A program made the translations under genes and the position numbers. Positions 58,397 to 64,000 of a DNA stretch of 64,000 nt are shown in pieces. This DNA comes from Catonia carolina (taxonomy: Eukaryota; Arthropoda; Insecta; Hemiptera; Achilidae), in assembly GCA_035578175.1 (NCBI GenBank), contig JAQMRL010000002.1, positions 132,868,171 to 132,932,170 on the forward strand. The letters are read 5' to 3'. The notes beneath the pieces were generated by a model. That model was given only the letters and a program-made list of their open reading frames with translations, did not search any database and had not been told where the DNA came from. Every line of letters begins with the position of its first letter. The stretch's first letter is position 1.

Positions 58397-58530
58397 ATGA
58401 AAAATTATGTAAAGCAAATTACAAAAGATGTAGGGTGTTACAGGTATGTATATATGAAACGACTTGCGCAAGATAGAACAACTTGGAGAACTGCATCAAA
58501 CCAGTCGAGAGACTGATGACAAAAAAAAGT
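58397..58530 (+). mobile_element. LINE ORF2 C-terminal end
   Basis: Open frame of 39 codons from 58397: MKNYVKQITKDVGCYRYVYM then KRLAQDRTTWRTASNQSRD and stop at 58516, followed by an A-rich tail. It matches the minus-strand copy at 21953-22197 almost base for base over ~115 bp, ending in the A-DR--WR-A-NQS motif of insect LINE ORF2. A 5' truncated insertion. Confidence 0.88.
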
Positions 58531-59654
58531 AAACTAAAGGTGTTCAAATCCAGTTAGGTGATAAGGAAATGATTCACACCAATTTCAATCGGTCTTCATT
58601 TTCCCCTCCAGTCGGTTTAACGTTCTTTTTAAATGTTTTCCCTTTTTCAAGGCAAACTAGGGATGCCCAAAATATAACAAAAGATGTGCAAAAGAGTTTT
58701 CAAAAGTCAACAATCTCAGCTCGATCGGTAACTATGACGCACGAGCATCAGTTTTCTTTTTTTTACAGTACAAGTAACAAGTCAAGAACTTAAGTTAATG
58801 CATTTATATTATCCTAACACACACATATTACTTAAACTAAACACTAACTCACATTTTTACTTACTTTAATAAGTGTGTCATTTTATACACTTACCCAATA
58901 GTACACAGTTTTCACAGCATTCCCTTAGATGTTTTTTACAATAAAAAAAATTTAGAAATGAATTCTTGTACACTGTAAAATCAATCAAGTAATTTTTTAG
59001 CTCCTCTTTAGGTAAATTCAAATTAGCACAAATATTTAAAGATTGTGGTACCTAATTTATTGTGTATTTTCTCCCAGCATAAGTAGGTTTTTCAAATAAT
59101 TTAGTGTAATAGTTTCCAACATACTGTAGTAATAAATCCTGGTTTTTTGGTTGAGATTATGGACAGAAAGATTCTGTACGCAGGTATTTAGCCTAACTTT
59201 CATTATCACCTCAAAATTTGACCCCCTACTAACAGTAGAAAACAGAAGACGATTTTCCGTAATTTCAGTTGTTGTAACTGATTCCCCAGTCACTAACTTC
59301 CAGTCGTAAGCCATTAGCAGCTTATTGTAAATGTACTCCTCATAGCGACGGTAACAGAATTATTAGTACAGTAGGTGTATTAACGATAGCATATCAGTTT
59401 ACCTGAACTATATTACGGTAACATTAGAACCTTCCCTTCATAACTCCCTCCTCCTCTAACTATACGTACTCATTTTGTCGCATATCACCTGTCGCATGCA
59501 ATCACTTGACCTATACTTGATTGCTCAGATCCGCTTACGTCTCTCTACCCGTATCTCCGTTTTATATCCCTTCAACTCGCCAAATCCTCCGTTATGCTCA
59601 GGTTAATAGAAAAATTTCGTATCCAATTGATCTGTTTCTTATTTCAGATTGTAT
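58531..59654. other. Spacer
   Basis: No gene or repeat copy recognised; the 85-codon minus frame at 59057-59314 has no known motif. Confidence 0.4.
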
Positions 59655-59965
59655 GTATGAACTGTCACCGGATGGCGACATTGAGTGGCGAGTTAAAACC
59701 TTTAATTTTTGGTGGCCCTGAAAAGGACCGTTTAAGCGGTGGTCGTCTTGATGGGAAGCGTCAGTCACAGTCGTCGTGGCGGTCGAGGAGCTGGGCGACG
59801 TCATCGCTCGCGGCAGCGAGCGATGACGGTCCGATCGATGGCTTACGCTGTTGGGTCGGCGAGCGGAAGCATCATCTTCTCTCTTGCGGGCTCATCGATG
59901 AGCCTTCGTTGGAGTCCGGTCCCTGTGTGCCGATAGTGGACGTCTCCTGTCTGGATCCGAATTGA
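59655..59965 (+). repeat. GC-rich dispersed repeat, copy 2
   Basis: Partner of 53012-53370. It carries an extra perfect 11 bp inverted repeat GTCATCGCTCG/CGAGCGATGAC (59800-59810 and 59817-59827), where copy 1 keeps only the right half. TTTCAG precedes it at 59642-59647, which could be an acceptor. A 123-codon frame (59594-59965) covers it; two overlapping frames are also open, as expected of GC-rich repeat DNA. Nearby 59966-60180 is GC-rich too and unassigned. Confidence 0.7.
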
Positions 59966-60255
59966 ATCTCTTAACTCAGTGCAGCGTTCTTTTTATAGTC
60001 ACCGAGAGCGCTGTGGTATTGTGTTGACCTTGGCGACAAAGGCCTCTGTCGGTACGCCGCCACAGGCCTACCATCCCTTTCAGAACTATTGGCGGCTCCC
60101 TCTGTCGCTGTGTCGGAAGCTTTGTAGCTGGCAGCACAGTACTTAATCAAAGGGGGCGACGGTGACGGAACAATAATGTAAAATAAAAATTACCAGGTAT
60201 TGTTTCAATATTATCATTTATCATAAAATCATAATTAATTCATTCGTGTTCTGCT

Positions 60256-60813
60256 TCACAGCAGCTCTCTACATTCAGTCCTCCATCTCTCCCTATCTCA
60301 CGCCAACCTTTTCACCTCCTCGCACCTTCTTCCCTGTTTCACATCATCAAGCATCTTGTACCTTTTGCCTCCTCTTGCCTTCCTTCCATTAACTGGTCCC
60401 TCCAGCCCGTCTGCAATCAGACACTCCTTTCTCAACCAGTGACCCAGCCACCTGTGTTTCCTCCGTTTCACCGTCTCCAGTAGCCCCCTCTTCTTCCCCA
60501 CTCTCCAAAGCTCCTCTTCATTACTAAATCTTTCCATCCACTTAATCTTTTCCATCCTTCTCCAAATACACATTTCCAGGGCCTTCAACCCCCTCTCATC
60601 CTGCCTTCTCAAAGTCCGCATCTCCGCTCCATACGTGGCCACACTCCAAACAAAGCATTTCGCCAATCTCTTCCGTAATTCCAAATCAAGCCCATTGCAC
60701 AAAATCCATCTTTTCCTGCAAATGCCTCCTTGGACATTGCGACCCTCACCTTCACCTCTTTGGCACACCTCATATCTTCCGTTACAAAGGATCCAAAATA
60801 CTAAAATCATCAT
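60256..60813 (-). mobile_element. LINE ORF2 C-terminal remnant, long open frame
   Basis: The minus strand from 60813 reads open for 171 codons (to a stop at 60298): LDLELRKRLAKCFVWSVATY, GAEMRTLRRQDERGLKALEM, CIWRRMEKIKWMERFSNEEE, LWRVGKKRGLL, KRRKHRWLGHWLRKECLIAD, GLEGPVNGRKARGGKRYKML. This is the C-terminal part of an insect non-LTR ORF2. Past the TGA at 60298-60300 the frame goes on as DRERWRTECREL, so the stop is a mutation in a longer protein. Upstream in another frame VAMSKEAFAGKDGF shows a frameshift. Inactive, but the longest remnant after the 50-51 kb element. Confidence 0.85.
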
Positions 60814-61056
60814 GAACGGTACGATTAGACCTTTTGACCTGTTTCAACTTCAAACTTAGTAATCTGGTAGAATTTCTTAAAGAAGTTTTCATGTCCATCT
60901 CTTCCGACGTTGTCCAATACCACGTTATCCGCTTAAAGAAAACACTTGTTCGGATATTCGATCGTCTGGCAACAAATGATTATATCCCTCTTACCTGGAT
61001 TACTAAATTATTCATATCACCTCCGGCACAATAATTTTATACCTAATATCTTCATT

Positions 61057-61384
61057 GACCCACCGGGTTGGTCTAGAGGTAAAGCCGTCCCCGCGAGTCA
61101 AGTCAGCTGTTTAACAGCTGATTTTTCGGAAACGAAGGTTCCTGGTCCAAATCCTAGTAAAGTTAATTACTTAATTTTATAAGAATTTGAATACTAGAGA
61201 GTGATTACCGGTGTACTTTGATTGTTGGGTTCAATTAACCATATTCTCTCAGGAATGGTCGGCCTGAGTATGTACAAAACTACGCCTCTTTTACACGTTA
61301 TAAACATCATCTTCATTAGGTCATGAAGTTGCTTATTGTTCTGAATTTTAGAGATTTCAATGTACACACATTAGAGATAAAAAA
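61057..61384 (+). mobile_element. SINE-1 copy with target duplication
   Basis: Full SINE-1: ACCCACCGGGTTGGTCTAGA, the palindrome CAGCTGTTTAACAGCTG, body, ACACACATTAGAGAT-A-run. ATCTTCATT at 61048-61056 and 61385-61393 is a target duplication. Frames that enter it from 60946 are shadows. Confidence 0.93.
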
Positions 61385-61485
61385 ATCTTCATTTCGTTTA
61401 TATTTTTTCACCAATCAATATTGCTAAAGTTTTTAACAATCTGATCACTGCATTCTCTATTCAAAACTTCTGCTGAGGAGTTCAA

Positions 61486-61527
61486 TCCAACATTCTGAAC
61501 CATCAATGTATGGTTCAGAATGTTGGA
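61486..61527. repeat. Perfect 18 bp inverted repeat
   Basis: TCCAACATTCTGAACCAT (61486-61503) pairs perfectly with ATGGTTCAGAATGTTGGA (61510-61527) around the 6-base loop CAATGT. No known element is attached. Confidence 0.95.
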
Positions 61528-61529
61528 CT

Positions 61530-63049
61530 GGTAGAACCAAGGCTTGATAAAAATTAAAAACGGCCTCCTTCCGCACATTATCGACCTGATGAGGGTTTCA
61601 TCAAAGTGTAGCTACACTCAAACCTTTAAATTGTTTCCTGTTTAGTCTTCGCATATTCAAATTGCACATAAAAGATATCATGTAGAAATGCATTTATTTT
61701 ATATATTAGAAAAATACGCATATTACATTTTTTCTGTCATGCAACGAAGTATACATGAATTGGATAAGTCTCCATATTATAGTTTAGTAGATAGTTTTAT
61801 TTCTAAATTCAATTATTCTTGTTTCAACCAAATAGAACAATCCCGCTTTTATAAAATACCGTACTTTTTATTACCTATGTTTAAAATTCAGAGTGTTTAC
61901 CGAAAATAAAGGTGTAAATTATGTTTCTTCTGGGGCAGGATAACCACTGGACCCACGCCGGATGAAATATTAAGGAGGTTAGTAGGATGTTATATAAACT
62001 TTTTTTAAAAGAAGATATTTTCATTTATTACTGGAGTGGAAATGGTTCCTTTATCAAGGAATATAATTTACACATAAAATATTCATTTACTCAGTTAATT
62101 CGTTACCTATGTAAAATATACATGTACAGGAGAATGTTGAAAAGATGTTTATTCATTACAAAGTTCAGTGTACCTAATTATGCTATATACAGAGTCACGT
62201 ATAAATAAAAAAGGAAAATAATAAAACGAATCCCAAGTATAAACAAATAAAATACTCATATGAAAATATAGTCCATGCTTACAAATAAGATTGCCTGTCG
62301 GGAATCTACATAAGTAAACTTAGGGATTGAATAACGAATTTGTTCAGGTTCAGTCTCTGTGTTTTACTACCTTTTACTAAAAAAATCAATTGATTCTGCA
62401 TCTTTTTTTGTTTCTCTGTCAGTACGTCTGTATTATGAAACATCAGCTGACTAATTTTTTACGAAACTACACCTCTGTATAGACGGCAAACCCTCATTCA
62501 TTTTTTTGGCTCATTACATTACTGTTTCTATTAAATTTTATTCGTTTCATCTGCAGTTATATTTTATAGTGCAACAAGAACGAATTCTATAGACTTTTGC
62601 AATACGTACGTCAATCCCCACTCCCAAGTAGTCGTATCTGAGTTGTTCCCCTCCGTTGGCATTGTATTATTTTTAGCTGGCATTATTAGTGCATTTATAT
62701 GACATTGCGCCCGTACTCGGAATTAATGCGTCTGAATCAAAAACTTATGTGGTAAAATGGGTGTAACAGGGAAGTACTGAATCGGCTTACGAAAGTGTTC
62801 TGGAGAGTCAACAGTGGATGACGTCCTGTATTGTACTACGAGACAAACACTACGCTGGTAATTAAACCTGTGCACGCTTTCTAAATCAATGATAAGCCTA
62901 AATGTTTTTAGGTTCAGCATGCTTAAACACATTCCCCCGGACTAAGACGGCAAACACTTTTGTATGCTGGTATCAATAAGCCAATATTACAAATTTTATA
63001 AAGAAAACCTACGAAATTCTACAAAATCAAAACAGTGGCATCTTGTAAG
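61530..63049. other. AT-rich spacer
   Basis: No gene recognised; AT-rich frames of ~73 codons at 61688-61909 and 61987-62208 have no motifs. Confidence 0.45.
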
Positions 63050-63625
63050 ATAGTCATGAGGCTTTCCCATCAAACCATCACCTCACTGAATTTACCCATA
63101 GTACGGACTCCGTAACAAACATGCAAGATACTGTACTGTAAAAATTTTATTTTTCCTAAAATAGTCTCTACAATATTTCTCCAGAACTATCCTAAACGTA
63201 TATTTTACTTCTTGTTTCTGCATCAGAAAGATCTCAAGCTTTCTCCTGTACGACCCCCAAAATATTATGAAATAAGCGACGTGTCCATAAAGGAAATCAT
63301 TTATGCTTTAAGTTTCAATTAATTTAATTTCCCATATCTCAAATGAATACCAAAAACAACAGAGGTCCGAAAACTAATCTCTGAAGGACTCCATGCTTTA
63401 TGCACCTTAGCTTTGACTGTGTTTCACCAGCACAACCACCTTCTTAGGTGTAAAATGCCACAAACTGCCTCATGTTTGTTACAAATGACCTTATCCAATT
63501 AAGTGTAGTTTCACCAATCCCAACCGAATATACAAAAAAAGTACATAGTTAATTGAGTCAATGCCTTTGAGAGATCCAGGAAACAATAAAAGACCAGGTT
63601 TTTATTTTTTAAGGCATCTATGTTA
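63050..63625 (-). mobile_element. LINE RT remnant with internal deletion
   Basis: On the minus strand: LFLDLSKGIDSINYVLFF (motif A, 'DLSKAFD'), GIGETTLNWIRSFVTNMRQF, HGVLQRLVFGPLLFLVFI, a mutated 'GVPQGSVLGPLLFLIYI', then directly GHVAYFIILWGSYRRK and LEIFLMQKQEVKYTF, SCR-like RIVLEKYCRDYF and KNKIFTVQYL. The catalytic FADD motif and the stretch before the C-terminus are absent between the two blocks, so an internal deletion has occurred. Frame shifts and stops are present. Clade probably differs from the jockey copies. Confidence 0.8.
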
Positions 63626-64000
63626 CAACCCATTGACAAATACAATTTTATAGTTATATTACAATTTATATAACAACTCGTTCTGTAAATTACCTATTGT
63701 TTCATTATTTTCGTTATTATTAAATTATAAAATTATTTCATAGGAGATAATTAAGATGACTTGCGAAAGTGAATATTTCAGAAAGATAATCACTGTTATA
63801 AACAATCAAATACAGTAATATAACTTGGCTGTTCTGTCAAAGTTTTTCCGCAGTTACCCTGTTCACTCCAAGCAAATCGTTGGCCAGCCCCTTTTCTCCG
63901 TACTGTTGAGTAGCCTAACTTCCCATCGCAAAATTAGACTTGACATGAAGGCCATATTATTTTTCGTGATCGGAAATGTTTATTTATTCATTTATTTATC
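63626..64000. other. AT-rich window end
   Basis: Nothing recognised; the RT remnant's 5' part is not found here. Confidence 0.4.

Noticed and set aside
59598..59936. Three overlapping frames on both strands
   Set aside because: They are chance frames in a GC-rich dispersed repeat; none has a recognised domain.

Overview
This 64 kb window looks like a gene-poor, strongly AT-rich (about two thirds A+T by eye) piece of a large repeat-laden animal genome, most likely an insect. The transposon set points that way: mariner, jockey-type and other non-LTR retrotransposons, and tRNA-derived SINEs with an arthropod-style tail. I could not place the species. No bacterial operon, CRISPR array, rRNA gene or convincing host protein-coding gene is visible, and most short open frames are chance frames in AT-rich or repeat DNA.

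Layout. 1-10 kb: AT-rich spacer with three copies of a ~320 bp SINE (SINE-1), a SINE-2 copy, a 220 bp repeat pair and a decayed jockey-type LINE end. 10.4-11.4 kb: two mariner remnants joined as an inverted dimer. 12-15 kb: LINE remnant plus two copies of a ~0.9 kb element with terminal inverted repeats (a third is at 27.2-27.9 kb); a SINE-1 sits inside the first with an 11 bp target duplication. 15-27 kb: SINE fragments, LINE ends, twin hairpins, a 124 bp tandem dimer and repeat R. 29.8-33.3 kb: two jockey-type RT fragments sharing a breakpoint. 34.2 kb: a small open frame with a helix-turn-helix-like segment. 35.6-38.9 kb: the most unusual structure, a diverged tandem array of ~210 bp units in two alternating types. 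41-48 kb: repeat R and SINEs. 49.4-51.5 kb: the only long open frame, a 476-codon jockey-clade reverse transcriptase. 51.5-64 kb: a composite SINE, a 44 bp GC-rich foldback, a GC-rich repeat pair, a possible two-exon transcript, and five more LINE remnants.

How the parts relate. Most of what can be recognised is retrotransposition debris. SINE-1 and SINE-2 copies have A/B-box-like heads and several have clear target duplications, so they were mobilised by a LINE machinery. The jockey-type ORF is the least decayed LINE here but is 5' truncated. SINE-2 copies share a head and a 3' tail around three different bodies, suggesting module exchange. LINE calls rest on residue motifs read by eye in conceptual translations, with frameshifts; subfamily names are tentative. 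No defence or other exotic system was found; the main candidates for something undescribed are the 35.6-38.9 kb array and the composite SINE family.
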